Shown one piece after another: positions 47,753 through 58,138 of a DNA stretch of 64,000 nt (its first letter is position 1; every line of letters begins with the position of its first letter). This DNA is from Corynebacterium sp. (GTDB taxonomy: Bacteria; Actinomycetota; Actinomycetes; Mycobacteriales; Mycobacteriaceae): assembly GCA_030530875.1 (NCBI GenBank), contig JAUMUD010000004.1, positions 38,628-102,627 on the forward strand. The letters are read 5' to 3'. A program made the position numbers and the translations under genes. Below the pieces are notes generated by a model. It was not told the origin of the DNA, searched no databases, and was given only the letters and a program-made list of their open reading frames with translations.

Positions 47753-49126
47753 ATGACTGCACAACTCGGTGCGGAAACAAAGGGACTCCCAAAGCTGAGC
47801 CTCAAAACCATCTGGCTCATGAACTTTGGCTTCTTGGGTGTCCAGACCGCCTTTACCCTTCAGAGCTCTCAGATGAGCCGTATCTTCCAGACCATCGGTG
47901 CCGACCCAGGTCACCTCGGCTGGTTCTTTATCCTCCCACCACTGGCTGGCCTCATTACCCAGCCAATTGTTGGTCACTACTCTGACCGCACTTGGTGGCC
48001 AAAGTTCGGTGGCCGTCGCCTTCCATATCTCATCATCGGCGCAGCTGTTGCCTTCATCGTGATGCTGCTTCTGCCAAATGCAGGTAGCTTCAACTTTGGC
48101 ACTGTGACCGCGGCCCTGGTTTTTGGTGCTGTTGTCATTGCCTTCCTTGATGTTTCCTCCAATGTGGCAATGCAGCCATTCAAGATGATGGTTGGCGATA
48201 TGGTCAACGAGGAGCAAAAGAGCTACGCCTACGGCATCCAGAGCTTCTTCTCTAACTTTGGTTCCGTCATCGCTGCTATCTTCCCATTCGTACTCACCGC
48301 TCTAGGTGTGGCCAATGTTGCCGCCTCCGGTGAAGTGCCAGACTCTGTGAAGATTGCCTTCTATGTTGGTGCAGCCCTCCTGCTGGTCACCACCGTTTTG
48401 ACCGTGTGGAAGGTCAAGGAATACGACCCACAGACCTACGCACGCTACCACAACCTCCCCGCCTACCCATCTGCAGACACCAAGGAAAAGGGCGAGCCAT
48501 GGTACAAGCTGCTCGCAAATGCTCCAAAGACCTTCTGGACGGTCACTGTTGTTCAGTTCTTCAGCTGGTTCGCATTCCAGTACATGTGGACCTACTCCGC
48601 AGGTGCCATCGCCCGCAATGTGTGGGACACCACCGATGCAACCTCCGCAGGCTACCAGGATGCTGGTAACTGGTACGGTGTGCTCGCCGCAGTCCAGTCC
48701 ATCGCCGCAGTTATCTGGTCCTATGTCCTTGCCAAGGTCCCACCTGCATACTCCAAGATCTGCTACGCAGTTAGCCTCGCACTCGGCGGCCTGGGCCTCA
48801 TCTCTGTAGCCTTCGTTAGCAACCAGTACGTCCTGATTGTGTCCTACATCCTCGTTGGTATTGCATGGGCAGCCATCCTGACCTACCCACTGACCTTCGT
48901 CACCAACGCACTTAATGCAGAAAACAAGAGCCAGAACATGGGCTCCTACCTCGGCCTCTTTAATGGCTCCATCTGCCTCCCACAGATTGTTGCCTCCGTT
49001 GCCTCCTTCGCCATCTACCCACTGATTGGCTCCAGCCAGGCCGGCATGTTCTACATCGCAGGTATCGCACTGTTCATCGGTGCACTCTCCGTCCACTACA
49101 TCAAGCCAGAAAAGGTGAACGCATAA
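47753..49126 (+). CDS. MFS sugar transporter (MalT/SLC45-like), probably for maltose
   Basis: The 457-residue membrane protein has twelve hydrophobic helices and opens with LSLKTIWLMNFGFLGVQTAFTLQSSQMSRIFQTIGAD, typical of the MalT/SLC45-like sugar cation symporters. The first cytoplasmic loop has GHYSDRTWWPKFGGRRLPYL, a version of motif A. Its stop codon is directly followed by the phosphorylase ATG with no gap, which fixes a shared mRNA and substrate. The substrate is inferred to be maltose or a related alpha-glucoside from this pairing. Confidence 0.88.
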   Translation: MTAQLGAETKGLPKLSLKTIWLMNFGFLGVQTAFTLQSSQMSRIFQTIGADPGHLGWFFILPPLAGLITQPIVGHYSDRTWWPKFGGRRLPYLIIGAAVAFIVMLLLPNAGSFNFGTVTAALVFGAVVIAFLDVSSNVAMQPFKMMVGDMVNEEQKSYAYGIQSFFSNFGSVIAAIFPFVLTALGVANVAASGEVPDSVKIAFYVGAALLLVTTVLTVWKVKEYDPQTYARYHNLPAYPSADTKEKGEPWYKLLANAPKTFWTVTVVQFFSWFAFQYMWTYSAGAIARNVWDTTDATSAGYQDAGNWYGVLAAVQSIAAVIWSYVLAKVPPAYSKICYAVSLALGGLGLISVAFVSNQYVLIVSYILVGIAWAAILTYPLTFVTNALNAENKSQNMGSYLGLFNGSICLPQIVASVASFAIYPLIGSSQAGMFYIAGIALFIGALSVHYIKPEKVNA

Positions 49127-52042
49127 ATGAAGCGTACATTTGACGTAAGCCCATGGAATATTCGCACAAACACCTGGGCTCCAGAGGATAAGCTCCTCCA
49201 AGAATCCATGACCAGCCTTGCTAACGAGAACCTCGGTATGCGCGGTTTCTTCGAAGAAGGCTACTCCGGTGAAACCCTCCAGGGCGTCTACCTCGGTGGC
49301 GTCTGGCTTCCAGATAAGACCCGTGTGGGCTGGTGGAAGAATGGCTATCCAGAGTACTTCGGCAAGATGATCAACTGTGTCAACTACCTGGCACTCCCAA
49401 TCAAGATCAATGGTGAAAAGCTCGACCTGGCAGTCCAGACCCCAGAGAACTTTGTTCTCGACTTGGACATGAAGACCGGCATCTATATTCGTAGCTTCGA
49501 GGTCACTATCGGCGGGGTACGCGTAGCCTTCAAGTTTGAACGCTTTGTCGACGTCGTGGTTAAGGAACGCGTCATGCAGCGCGTCTCCATCCAGAACCTC
49601 TCCGGCTCCGATATTGCCGTGACTGTTGACTCCACCATCGACGGCGATGTCTACAATAAGGACTCCAACTACGGCGAACAGTTCTGGGATGTCCTGGAGA
49701 AGAAGGCCACCGATAACTACCAGTGGCTCACCTCCCGCACCATTCCAAACCCATTCGACGTGCCACAGTTCACCGTCACCATGGCAACCATCACCAAGAC
49801 TGAGCTGCCACAGATTGACACCGAGCTGGCCGAGAAGTCCGTCACCACCCGCTACGAGGGTACCCTCGCAGCCGAGGAAACCGCAGTAGTGGAAAAGCGT
49901 AGCTTTGTGGTCACGAGCCGCGATCACGGCGAGGATGCGCTGGTGGAGGCCGTCGAAAAGCTGGCCAAGGAAGCCGAGTGCCTGAGCTTCAAGGAAATCC
50001 AGGACGCAAGTGTTGCTGAATGGGCACACCGTTGGGAAAGCGCTGATATTGAAATTGCTGGTGATGACGCAGCCCAGCAGGGTATTCGCTTCAACCTCTT
50101 CCAGCTCTTCTCCACCTACTATGGCCGCGACCCACGCCTCAACATTGGTCCAAAGGGCTTCACGGGTGAGAAGTACGGCGGAGCAACTTACTGGGATACC
50201 GAGGCATTCTGCCTCCCAGTGTATCTGGGCATTGCGGACCCAAAGGTGTCCCGCAGCCTGCTCGAATACCGCTACCTGCAGCTCGACGGTGCGCGCCACA
50301 ATGCACGCCAGCAGGGTCTGGCCGGTGCGCTCTATCCAATGGTGACCTTCAATGGTATTGAATGCCACAATGAGTGGGAAATTACTTTTGAAGAGATTCA
50401 CCGTAATGGTGATATTGCCTTCGCCATCTACAACTACACCAACTACACCGGTGATAAGAGCTTTGTTCTCAATGAGGGTGCTGAGATTCTGGTGGAGATG
50501 GCACGATTCTGGGCAGACCGCGTGCACTACTCTGCACGCAAGGGTGTCTACATGATTCACGGTGTGACTGGTCCTGATGAGTACCAGAACAATGTGAATA
50601 ACAACTGGAATACCAATATTCTGGCCAAGTGGAGTCTCGAGTATACGCTTGAGATTCTGGCTGAGGTCAGCGATGAGGTAGCTGCTCGTCTGAATGTGAC
50701 TGAGGATGAGAAGCGCCGCTGGAAGGGCATTGCCGAGAATATGTACCTCCCATATGATGAGGAACTCGGCATCATTGTTCAGGATGATAGCTTCCTGGAT
50801 AAGGAACTCAAGCCAGTGAGCGAGATTCCAAGCGACCAGCTGCCACTGAACCAGAACTGGTCCTGGGATAAGATCCTGCGCTCCCCGTATATCAAGCAGG
50901 GCGATGTAATCCAGGCACTGTGGTACTTCATCGATGACTACACCAAGGCTGAGAAGAAGCGTAACTTCGACTTCTATGAGCAGTTCACTGTTCACGAGTC
51001 CAGCCTGTCCGCTTCTATCTATGCCATCCTGGCTGCCGATATTGGCTACGAGGCTAAGGCTGTGGAGATGTATGAGCGCTCGGCTCGCCTCGACCTGGAT
51101 AATTACAATAATGACACCGATGATGGCCTGCACATCACCTCGATGACGGGCTCTTGGTTGGACATTGTTCACGGTTTTGCTGGTATGCGTGTCCGTAATG
51201 GTGAACTCCACTACGACCCATTCCTCCCAGCCAAGTGGGATTCCTACACCTTCCGCCAGAACTTCCGTGGTCGCGTGATTGAGGTTAAGGTGACCCGTGA
51301 GGGCGCCACCTACACCCTGGTGAGCGGTGAGCCGCTGGTCATCGATGTGGCTGGTGAGAAGCGCTATCTGGGCCCAGTGAAGTTCGAGGACATCAAGGGT
51401 TTCGCCTTTGACCTCGACGGTGTGATTGCTGATACCGCACGCTTCCACCACGATGCATGGAAGGCCATCGCCGATGAACTCGGTATTGGTTGGAATCCAG
51501 CACTGTCTGAGGGCCTTAAGGGGCTGAGCCGTGAAGACTCCCTGGACCTCATCCTCAAGGATGGTGGAGTGCTGGATAAGTTCAGTGCAGAGCAGAAGGA
51601 AGAGCTTGCTACCCGCAAGAACGACCACTATCTCGAGCTACTGAACACCGTGAGCGCCGCTGACGTGCTGCCAGGCACCCTGGAGTTCATCAAGGAACTC
51701 AAGTCGGCTGGCTATAAGCTCGCACTGGCATCGGCCTCCCGTAACGCCCCAATCGTGCTTGAGCGTCTGGGACTGGGTGAAGTATTCGACGCCATTGTTG
51801 ACCCAGCATCCCTGAGCGCAGGCAAGCCAGACCCAGCAATCTACCTTGAGGCAGCGAAGGCTGTTGGCCTTGAGCCAAGCCAGGTTGTTGGTGTCGAGGA
51901 CGCTCAGTCCGGTGTGGACTCCATCCACGCTGCTGGTGAGTTCAGCATCGGCATCGGCGCCGAGCTCGAGGATACTGACCTTCATCTCCGCTCCACCCGT
52001 GAGCTGAGCCTCGAAGGCCTGCGCCACTACATGGGCGTATAA
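49127..52042 (+). CDS. Fusion of GH65 maltose-type phosphorylase and beta-phosphoglucomutase
   Basis: The 971-residue protein joins two enzymes. Residues 1 to about 745 are a GH65 inverting phosphorylase: NENLGMRGFFEEGY at the start, the acid-bearing ECHNEWEITFEEIHRN (412-427) and the phosphate-binding HESSLSASIYAIL. Residues 756-971 are a HAD-type beta-phosphoglucomutase with nucleophile Asp762 and Asp764 in FAFDLDGVIADT, and VVGVEDAQSGVDSI. The phosphorylase would release glucose and beta-glucose 1-phosphate, which the mutase turns to glucose 6-phosphate. In most bacteria these are separate genes. Maltose is the likely substrate; trehalose or kojibiose cannot be ruled out. Confidence 0.9.
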   Translation: MKRTFDVSPWNIRTNTWAPEDKLLQESMTSLANENLGMRGFFEEGYSGETLQGVYLGGVWLPDKTRVGWWKNGYPEYFGKMINCVNYLALPIKINGEKLDLAVQTPENFVLDLDMKTGIYIRSFEVTIGGVRVAFKFERFVDVVVKERVMQRVSIQNLSGSDIAVTVDSTIDGDVYNKDSNYGEQFWDVLEKKATDNYQWLTSRTIPNPFDVPQFTVTMATITKTELPQIDTELAEKSVTTRYEGTLAAEETAVVEKRSFVVTSRDHGEDALVEAVEKLAKEAECLSFKEIQDASVAEWAHRWESADIEIAGDDAAQQGIRFNLFQLFSTYYGRDPRLNIGPKGFTGEKYGGATYWDTEAFCLPVYLGIADPKVSRSLLEYRYLQLDGARHNARQQGLAGALYPMVTFNGIECHNEWEITFEEIHRNGDIAFAIYNYTNYTGDKSFVLNEGAEILVEMARFWADRVHYSARKGVYMIHGVTGPDEYQNNVNNNWNTNILAKWSLEYTLEILAEVSDEVAARLNVTEDEKRRWKGIAENMYLPYDEELGIIVQDDSFLDKELKPVSEIPSDQLPLNQNWSWDKILRSPYIKQGDVIQALWYFIDDYTKAEKKRNFDFYEQFTVHESSLSASIYAILAADIGYEAKAVEMYERSARLDLDNYNNDTDDGLHITSMTGSWLDIVHGFAGMRVRNGELHYDPFLPAKWDSYTFRQNFRGRVIEVKVTREGATYTLVSGEPLVIDVAGEKRYLGPVKFEDIKGFAFDLDGVIADTARFHHDAWKAIADELGIGWNPALSEGLKGLSREDSLDLILKDGGVLDKFSAEQKEELATRKNDHYLELLNTVSAADVLPGTLEFIKELKSAGYKLALASASRNAPIVLERLGLGEVFDAIVDPASLSAGKPDPAIYLEAAKAVGLEPSQVVGVEDAQSGVDSIHAAGEFSIGIGAELEDTDLHLRSTRELSLEGLRHYMGV

Positions 52043-52078
52043 CTAAAAATGACTCTCCTTCAACACTAGTATTTCGCG

Positions 52079-52105
52079 AAAGACCCCACCTCGGTGGGGT
52101 CTTTT
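52079..52105 (+). terminator. Terminator after the phosphorylase fusion gene
   Basis: AAAGACCCCACC and GGTGGGGTCTTT flank TC, followed by TT; a stem of at least 10 base pairs. Confidence 0.92.
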
Positions 52106-52152
52106 TGCATGCGGGCATGCCTCTAAGACCAGCTACCGATGGGGCAGTGGCC

Positions 52153-52206
52153 TTAGAGACTAATTGGAGGTCCTCCGGAGGGGGACTCAGACCGGAGGTC
52201 TTTTTC
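52153..52206 (+). terminator. Second hairpin before the convergent HNH gene
   Basis: CCTCCGG and CCGGAGG, 13 bases apart, are followed by TCTTTTT on the plus strand. It may be a back-up terminator; it touches the 3' end of the HNH gene. Confidence 0.55.
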
Positions 52207-53392
52207 GCATCTCGCGCTTGAACTTATTGACACCGCTGTAATAGTTGCGCCGTCCGTGGTTCTTGATGACTTCGCCATCGGGTTTGATGAGGCGGACTAT
52301 GCCGTCTTCGCCACGGATGATGGTGCCATTGACCTCACGATTCGCTTGGGAATCATGATGATCGGGGCAGAGCAGGCAGCCATTGAATACGCACATGGTG
52401 CCGCCATCCTTATGGTCCTCACAGTGGTGAATATCGCAGCTCCAGGTTGGCTTATTGCAACCGGGGAATTCACAACCGCCCGAGATGAAGTTATAGAGAA
52501 TCTTATGCTCCGGGGAACCAAAGCGGGCCTGCATCAAGCCCTTGACATACTCGCCCTTCGGGTCCATCAAGCACAGGGAGAAACTAATATCGGATTCCTC
52601 CGCCTGGCGGAGCTTTTCTAGAATCTCGTCGCGGTCATGCTCATGCACACCCATGCCCATAATTGGGGCCTTTTCGACGATCCCTTTTAGCTCGCTGATC
52701 GTCATGACCAAATCCAAACGGTACTGGGTCTTGGAACTAGAAGTAGTGGCCCCAGCGGCCCGATCCATTAGACCCATGAATGCAATACCAGCATTGACCA
52801 TTGGGTTACCCCGCTGGAGCTGGCGGATACGTGGATTCATGAGGCTCAGGAACTTCTGTGCATCATTGCGATTCAGGTCAGCATTGACACGCAGACGCCC
52901 ATGAGGGTCGGGGTTGCCAATGAAGACTCGGGTGGGCTCGGCGCCGCGATCGGGGGCGTCGGTAAGCTCCGAGGTGCGCTTCAAGGCGACCGATGGGGCA
53001 GCAGCGGGACGCTTGGAGGTGGCGAGGGCAAAGTTCAGGACCTTATGACGGTCGCGCTCGCCACCCAGCTCCTTTGTGTTTTGGTAGGTGCGATAAATCT
53101 GGTCCACATCGGCACCCAATTTATCGGCATGCGCAGCGGTTTCCTTGTTCTTGAGCAGACGGCCCACAGTAACGAGGCGGCGGGACTTGGTGGCATCAAT
53201 GCCATGGTCGCGCTCCAGCTGCTTGTGGCCATTGACCCGAGAGGAAGCACACTGATCGAAGCTTGCTCGGGCCAGGATGTGCTGCAACTTCGTGCTTAGG
53301 CCGAAGAGAGTGGCGTAGTCATCCTTGGATAGAGCTTTCCCAGCCATGACATGGTCATGAAGCTTGGAAATCTGAGCTACTAGCTCCTGCAT
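52187..53392 (-). CDS. HNH endonuclease of the DUF222/13E12 type
   Basis: The 401-residue protein has an all-helical DUF222-like N-terminal part (1-290) and a C-terminal HNH domain, CEFPGCNKPTWSCDIHHCEDH...NGCLLCPDHHDS, with the His-His of the active site and four zinc Cys. Such genes are multicopy in actinobacteria and often linked to mobile DNA; the biological role is unclear. ATG at 53392 has AGGAGGA upstream; the frame reads ten codons further without a site. Nothing of an intein or intron surrounds it. Confidence 0.9.
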   Translation of the reverse strand: MQELVAQISKLHDHVMAGKALSKDDYATLFGLSTKLQHILARASFDQCASSRVNGHKQLERDHGIDATKSRRLVTVGRLLKNKETAAHADKLGADVDQIYRTYQNTKELGGERDRHKVLNFALATSKRPAAAPSVALKRTSELTDAPDRGAEPTRVFIGNPDPHGRLRVNADLNRNDAQKFLSLMNPRIRQLQRGNPMVNAGIAFMGLMDRAAGATTSSSKTQYRLDLVMTISELKGIVEKAPIMGMGVHEHDRDEILEKLRQAEESDISFSLCLMDPKGEYVKGLMQARFGSPEHKILYNFISGGCEFPGCNKPTWSCDIHHCEDHKDGGTMCVFNGCLLCPDHHDSQANREVNGTIIRGEDGIVRLIKPDGEVIKNHGRRNYYSGVNKFKREMRKRPPV

Positions 53393-53422
53393 GGTTCCTC
53401 CTCTCAGAACTCGTTGGGTCAA

Positions 53423-53740
53423 TGTGGCTTTCAGCCTAGCGAGAAGAGCGGGATGATGTCTAGTGGCATGTTGGCATAAAAGGCCTGGTAGGGGTGTAAA
53501 AATGAGATGCTTATCGACGATGAAACTAGCTAATCCGTCTAATGGTCAACAGGGTTTTAGCCGGATGGGTGAATCCTGCATTTTTGCTGGTCAGCGCCGG
53601 GCGGTTTGGTTTTGATGGAAATGGAAGCGAAATTGTGTTGGGAATCACAGGAAAATTTGCTGGGGGATTGAGATTTTTGGGGCGAACGTGGCAATATTTA
53701 CTGTGGGTTTTATCGTCGAAGTTGGAAGAGTATAGCACCA
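53423..53740. other. Gene-free interval before the secreted protease
   Basis: About 318 bases; no reading frame with a ribosome binding site, no clear palindrome. TATAGC at 53731 could be part of a -10 region for the protease gene, which has GGAAGAG upstream of its ATG. Confidence 0.45.
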
Positions 53741-54610
53741 ATGCGTTCGCGTCTATTAGCTGCTGTTATCGCTACTATTTGTGCATTTTGGGCGGTATTT
53801 CCGGCCCCGAAGGCTGCAGCGGATGTGAAAATTGCCGATAGTGTGCCGGCCGACTTCAACTATCACTGGGTCAATGACCCGCTCTCACAAATTCTTGCTC
53901 TGACCTACGGCAATGTACTGCACCGCATCAATGGCTCCTGGTTTAATGCCCCTGACGTGCCCCAGGAAGCCCGCGATTATGCTGCGGCTGGCAAGAGCCT
54001 CTTTGGTCCTTCGACCCCAATTTTTGTTGGTTCGCACGCGACTGCCGCCTGTACTCTCACCATTGCCGGCACCGATGAATACGGCAATAAGGTAGGCATC
54101 AGTGCTGGTCACTGTGGCAATGTGGGGGACTATGTATTCTCGGCAGATACCTGGAAGACCAATGCCCATGGTCAGGTGGTTTATAAGAACCCAACCCTGG
54201 ACTATGTGATTATCAAATTTGAAAAGAACACGGTGGTCAGCAATTCCTATAATGGCCAGACCATCAATAGCATGGGCGGGGTGCCACTAACTGGCGATAT
54301 GGTCTGTAAGCAGGGTATTGCTACGGGTAATACCTGCGGAATGACCCTGGCAGTCGAGGGGCTGTCGAACTGGTCCCAGGTCTGTGCAATGTGGGGTGAC
54401 TCGGGTGCCCCAGTCACCGAAGGGGACCGACTGGTTGGCCTGGTTTCCGGCAGCGTGCAGGGTGCACTGGCCTGCCAGAGCCCGCTGCAGGGAATCTTCT
54501 TTAGCCCAATGAAGTCCGTGCGTATGGACCAAATCCTGGTCGATATGAATACTCTGCCCGAGGGAGTACCTGGACGTGGCTTCCGCCTAGTCCAGGGAAC
54601 CCAGGGGTAA
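53741..54610 (+). CDS. Secreted trypsin-like serine protease (S1)
   Basis: The 289-residue protein has a signal peptide (cleavage near Ala27, PKAAA-DVK) and a chymotrypsin fold with triad His124 (SAGHCG), Asp154 (LDYVII) and Ser221 (WGDSGAP). Cys pairs at 104/125 and near 189/199 and 215 suggest disulphides. There is a short propeptide-like stretch of about 60 residues before the first strand. Substrate unknown. It converges on hisN with no gap (stop at 54610, hisN stop at 54611). Confidence 0.9.
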   Translation: MRSRLLAAVIATICAFWAVFPAPKAAADVKIADSVPADFNYHWVNDPLSQILALTYGNVLHRINGSWFNAPDVPQEARDYAAAGKSLFGPSTPIFVGSHATAACTLTIAGTDEYGNKVGISAGHCGNVGDYVFSADTWKTNAHGQVVYKNPTLDYVIIKFEKNTVVSNSYNGQTINSMGGVPLTGDMVCKQGIATGNTCGMTLAVEGLSNWSQVCAMWGDSGAPVTEGDRLVGLVSGSVQGALACQSPLQGIFFSPMKSVRMDQILVDMNTLPEGVPGRGFRLVQGTQG

Positions 54611-55393
54611 TTAATTCAGAGCGGAGATAACTGCTGGATGCAGCAGGGAATTGGTGGCAAGAGCCGAGCCATGGAATGGGCCGGGCTTAGCATCAAAGCT
54701 GGTGAAGGTACCGCCAGCCTCGGTAACGATAATGGCCACGGCGGCAAGATCCCAGGGGCTTACCACTGGTTCGAGGGCGACATCAACGGCACCCTCGGCA
54801 AGTAGGCAGTAATTATAGAAGTCGCCATAGCCACGAAGACGCCAGGCCTCATCCTGCAGGGCAAGGAACTTCTCACGCTGGGCAGGATCCCATTCGGATT
54901 TCTCAAGGTCAGAGAAGGAGATGGAAGCATCAGCAATATCGGAGACCCTGGAGACATGGCATTCCTTGGTCTCGGAATTATTGAAGCTCCTAAAAGCACC
55001 ACCATCTTCAACGGCCCACCAACGGCGGTTAAGAGCCGGAGCACTGACCACACCAACGCGTGGAATACCATCCTCAATCAGGCAAATCAGGGTAGCCCAT
55101 ACTGGCACGCCACGGACATAATTCTTGGTGCCATCAATCGGGTCGATAATCCACTGGCGGCCTTCGGCAGCAACAGAACCGCCGAACTCTTCACCGAGAA
55201 TGGAGTCATTGGGGAGCAATTCTTCAAGCTTGGCGCGAAGAGCCTTCTCAGTGGCCAAATCGGCATCCGACACAGGGGTCATATCCGGCTTGGACTCCAC
55301 ACGAAGATTGGCAGCCTCAAAGCGGTTCATCGTAATGGAATCCGCAAGCTCCGCAAGGTGGAGGGCAATAACGAGGTCGTCAGTGTAGCTCAT
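54611..55393 (-). CDS. hisN: Histidinol-phosphatase of the IMPase family
   Basis: The 260-residue Mg2+-dependent phosphatase has GEEFGG (metal ligand Glu), [17 protein letters not shown] (core motif) and [17 protein letters not shown]. The position next to a second IMPase and prfB equals hisN (cg0910) of C. glutamicum, which makes histidinol from histidinol phosphate. A general inositol monophosphatase role is the alternative. Its start overlaps the end of the next gene by 14 bases, so the two are translationally coupled. Confidence 0.88.
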   Translation of the reverse strand: MSYTDDLVIALHLAELADSITMNRFEAANLRVESKPDMTPVSDADLATEKALRAKLEELLPNDSILGEEFGGSVAAEGRQWIIDPIDGTKNYVRGVPVWATLICLIEDGIPRVGVVSAPALNRRWWAVEDGGAFRSFNNSETKECHVSRVSDIADASISFSDLEKSEWDPAQREKFLALQDEAWRLRGYGDFYNYCLLAEGAVDVALEPVVSPWDLAAVAIIVTEAGGTFTSFDAKPGPFHGSALATNSLLHPAVISALN

Positions 55394-56225
55394 GTTTTTT
55401 CAGTTCCTCAATCATCTGGTTAACTACAGTATCGGTGCCGGCCAGCGACCATTCAATGCCTTGGATTTCCATCTTGGCAGTGGTGCCACCCACGCCCTCA
55501 ACAAGGCCACGACCAGGAAGCCAGTCCCAATCGCAGACCTTGATTTGAGCCCAGGCATCAATAATGCCCTGGGAGAGCTGGGCGAGATCAATGGAAGCGG
55601 AACCGAGAGTGCGGAGCGTCGCAAAGCAAGGAATGAGGGCGCGCCAGACGTCAAAGACTGGTTCCGAGAAGAAGCTGGGGTGCAGGTAGGTGGCAAGACC
55701 GCAATGATCCATGCTCTTGGCGCGGGAGCCGCGGGGCAGGTTGGGCAGGCGGCGTGGGCCATTGCCTTTGTCGACCATGGTGCCAAGGCCGGCCCCGCCG
55801 AACCAGGTGGTGTCAGTGGCGGGCCTGTGCACGGCGCCGAATTCGACCGCGCGGGGATTGGAGGGATCGCCGTGAACCAGGGCTAGGGCGGAGCAGAAGT
55901 AGTCCATGCCGGAGGCGAAATTGAAGGTGCCGTCGACGGGGTCGATGACCCAGGTGCGGCCAGAATCGGAGGCATGATGGGTGCCTTCCTCACCGAGGAG
56001 ACCATCATTGGGGCGCAAGGTGCGCAGGACCGTGGCAGTGAAGTCCTCGGCCCAGAGGTCAGCTTGGGTGACCACATCGGCAATATTTGCTTTCTGATGA
56101 ATATCCAGACCGGATTCGCGGGTAATCAGCGCACCCTGGCCGGTAGCGCGCACCAGAGCCTGGGCGAGCTCAGCATCGGAGTCCTCACGGTGCTGTTCAA
56201 TAAATGCATCGACTGTTGCTTTCAT
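55380..56225 (-). CDS. Inositol-monophosphatase family protein
   Basis: The 281-residue phosphatase has LLGEEGTHH and [18 protein letters not shown], then [18 protein letters not shown]. The His-Asp-Trp variants at the C-terminus differ from hisN and from classic SuhB, so the substrate is uncertain. Start is uncertain: ATG 56225 is used here, but ATGs at 56234 and 56246 are also in frame with no strong ribosome binding site. It is divergent from prfB. Confidence 0.85.
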   Translation of the reverse strand: MKATVDAFIEQHREDSDAELAQALVRATGQGALITRESGLDIHQKANIADVVTQADLWAEDFTATVLRTLRPNDGLLGEEGTHHASDSGRTWVIDPVDGTFNFASGMDYFCSALALVHGDPSNPRAVEFGAVHRPATDTTWFGGAGLGTMVDKGNGPRRLPNLPRGSRAKSMDHCGLATYLHPSFFSEPVFDVWRALIPCFATLRTLGSASIDLAQLSQGIIDAWAQIKVCDWDWLPGRGLVEGVGGTTAKMEIQGIEWSLAGTDTVVNQMIEELKKHELH

Positions 56226-56281
56226 TGCCTGCATAATAGCAAGCATACCCAAAGGGTGACTGAGTAGGCTAAAGTGGTACT

Positions 56282-57382
56282 GTGCACCCAGATATTTCAT
56301 CCGATATTAATGACCTTAATTCGACCCTGACTACTATTGAGCAGATCATGGATCCTGAATCCTTGGAGGAGCAGGTTCGTGAGCTCGAGGCCAAGGCTGC
56401 GGACCCGGCATTGTGGGATGATCCTTCTGTGGCGCAGGCTGTGACCTCGAAGTTGTCTCATACGCAGTCGGAGCTGCGTAAGTTGCGGGATTTGCGGGGG
56501 CGTCTCGACGATCTGCCTGTTATGTACGAGTTGGCTGAGGAAGAAGGCGACTCGAGCATGGCCGATGAGGAGCGCGCGGAATTGCGTAAAGAGATTGAGG
56601 CGCTCGAGGTTAAGACCATGCTTTCGGGTGAATATGATGCCCGTGAGGCTGTGATTAATATCCGTTCGGCCGCTGGTGGTGTGGATGCTGCTGACTGGGC
56701 TGAGATGCTGATGCGTATGTATACGCGTTGGGCGGATAAGAAGGGCTATAAGGTCGATATCTACGATATTTCCTATGCTGAGGAGGCGGGTATTAAGTCC
56801 GCGACCTTTGTGGTGCATGGGGAATATACCTATGGCACCTTGTCGGTGGAGCAGGGTACGCATCGTCTGGTGCGTATTAGTCCTTTTGATAATCAGGGGC
56901 GTAGGCAGACCTCCTTTGCTGAGGTAGAGGTGCTGCCGGTCGTTGAGCAAACCGACCATGTGGATATTCCGGATTCTGATGTGCGTGTCGACGTCTATCG
57001 ATCTTCCGGTCCTGGTGGTCAGTCGGTGAATACCACGGACTCGGCTGTGCGTTTGACTCATATTCCGACGGGCATTGTGGTGACCTGTCAGAATGAGAAG
57101 TCGCAGATTATGAATAAGGCCTCGGCTATGCGTGTGCTGCAGGCGCGACTTTTGGAGCGTAAGCGCAAGGAAGAGCAGGCGGAGCTGGATGCTTTGAAAG
57201 GCGATGGCTCGAACTCCTGGGGTAATCAGATGCGTTCCTATGTGCTGCACCCGTATCAGATGGTGAAGGATCTGCGGACGAATTATGAGGTCAATGACCC
57301 GTCCAAGGTGCTTGATGGTGATTTGGATGGCTTTCTTGAGGCTGGTATCCGTTGGCGTATGACGGATGGGGAAAAGGAATAA
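56282..57382 (+). CDS. prfB: Peptide chain release factor 2
   Basis: The 366-residue RF2 ends translation at UGA and UAA. The codon-recognition tripeptide SPF is in [15 protein letters not shown] and the peptidyl-hydrolysis GGQ in [12 protein letters not shown]. The frame is continuous: the in-frame UGA and +1 frameshift known in E. coli prfB are absent, as is usual in actinobacteria. GTG start at 56282 lies 11 bases after TAGGCT, suggesting a leaderless mRNA. Confidence 0.97.
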   Translation: MHPDISSDINDLNSTLTTIEQIMDPESLEEQVRELEAKAADPALWDDPSVAQAVTSKLSHTQSELRKLRDLRGRLDDLPVMYELAEEEGDSSMADEERAELRKEIEALEVKTMLSGEYDAREAVINIRSAAGGVDAADWAEMLMRMYTRWADKKGYKVDIYDISYAEEAGIKSATFVVHGEYTYGTLSVEQGTHRLVRISPFDNQGRRQTSFAEVEVLPVVEQTDHVDIPDSDVRVDVYRSSGPGGQSVNTTDSAVRLTHIPTGIVVTCQNEKSQIMNKASAMRVLQARLLERKRKEEQAELDALKGDGSNSWGNQMRSYVLHPYQMVKDLRTNYEVNDPSKVLDGDLDGFLEAGIRWRMTDGEKE

Positions 57383-57433
57383 AGCCCGCAGATTTGTTGC
57401 ATCTGTTAATTACTGTGAACTAAAGTTAACAGA

Positions 57434-58123
57434 GTGATCAAGTTTGACCGGGTATCCAAGCTCTATAAGACATCCACGAGGCCTGCCCTGGATGACATCT
57501 CCCTGGAAATTGAGAAGGGTGAATTTGTCTTCCTGATTGGCCCCTCTGGCTCGGGCAAGTCAACCTTCCTCGAGCTGATGCTGCGTGAAGAAAATGTGAC
57601 CAGCGGTGATATTTATTTGGAGGACTTCCATGTGAATAAGCTGCGTGGCCGCGATATTAATAAGCTGCGTCAGCGTGTGGGCTATGTCTTCCAGGACTTT
57701 AGGCTGCTGCCAAATAAGAATGTCTACGATAATGTGGCCTTTGCCCTTGAGGTAATTGGCAAGCGTAAGGCCACTATTCAGAAGCGCGTCCCTGAGATTC
57801 TCGATATGGTGGGTCTCGGCGCTAAGGCCGATCGCATGCCTGCGGAACTCTCTGGTGGTGAACAGCAGCGCGTTGCAATTGCGCGCGCGACCGTCAATAA
57901 GCCAATTGTGCTGCTGGCGGATGAGCCGACCGGTAACCTGGACCCGGAAACTGCCAATGAAATCATGGTGCTGCTTAACCGTATTAACCGCAATGGCACC
58001 ACTGTGATTATGTCCACCCACAATGCCCAGGCAGTGGATGCGATGCGTAGGCGCGTTATTGAGCTGAATTTTGGTAAGCTCCAGCGCGATGAGCAGCATG
58101 GCGTCTATGGTTCGGACATTTAA
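57434..58123 (+). CDS. ftsE: Cell-division ABC ATPase FtsE
   Basis: The 229-residue ATPase has Walker [10 protein letters not shown], signature [14 protein letters not shown] and Walker [13 protein letters not shown]. With FtsX it activates peptidoglycan hydrolases at the septum; in corynebacteria this is RipC-type. GTG start 57434 follows TAAAGT by 7 bases (probably leaderless). ftsX begins 15 bases after its stop. Confidence 0.97.
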   Translation: MIKFDRVSKLYKTSTRPALDDISLEIEKGEFVFLIGPSGSGKSTFLELMLREENVTSGDIYLEDFHVNKLRGRDINKLRQRVGYVFQDFRLLPNKNVYDNVAFALEVIGKRKATIQKRVPEILDMVGLGAKADRMPAELSGGEQQRVAIARATVNKPIVLLADEPTGNLDPETANEIMVLLNRINRNGTTVIMSTHNAQAVDAMRRRVIELNFGKLQRDEQHGVYGSDI

Positions 58124-58138
58124 AGGGAGGGAATGCAG

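Noticed and set aside
48302-51628. 1108-codon open frame on the minus strand across the transporter and phosphorylase genes
   Set aside because: It is a shadow of strongly biased codon use on the plus strand. No ribosome binding site, no recognisable domain, and both plus-strand products are clear families.
53542-53841. 99-codon frame upstream of and overlapping the secreted protease start
   Set aside because: It overlaps the signal peptide region in another frame, lacks a ribosome binding site, and shows no family features.
56282-56400. Possible programmed frameshift in prfB
   Set aside because: The frame is continuous from GTG to the stop with no in-frame TGA, so no frameshift is needed.
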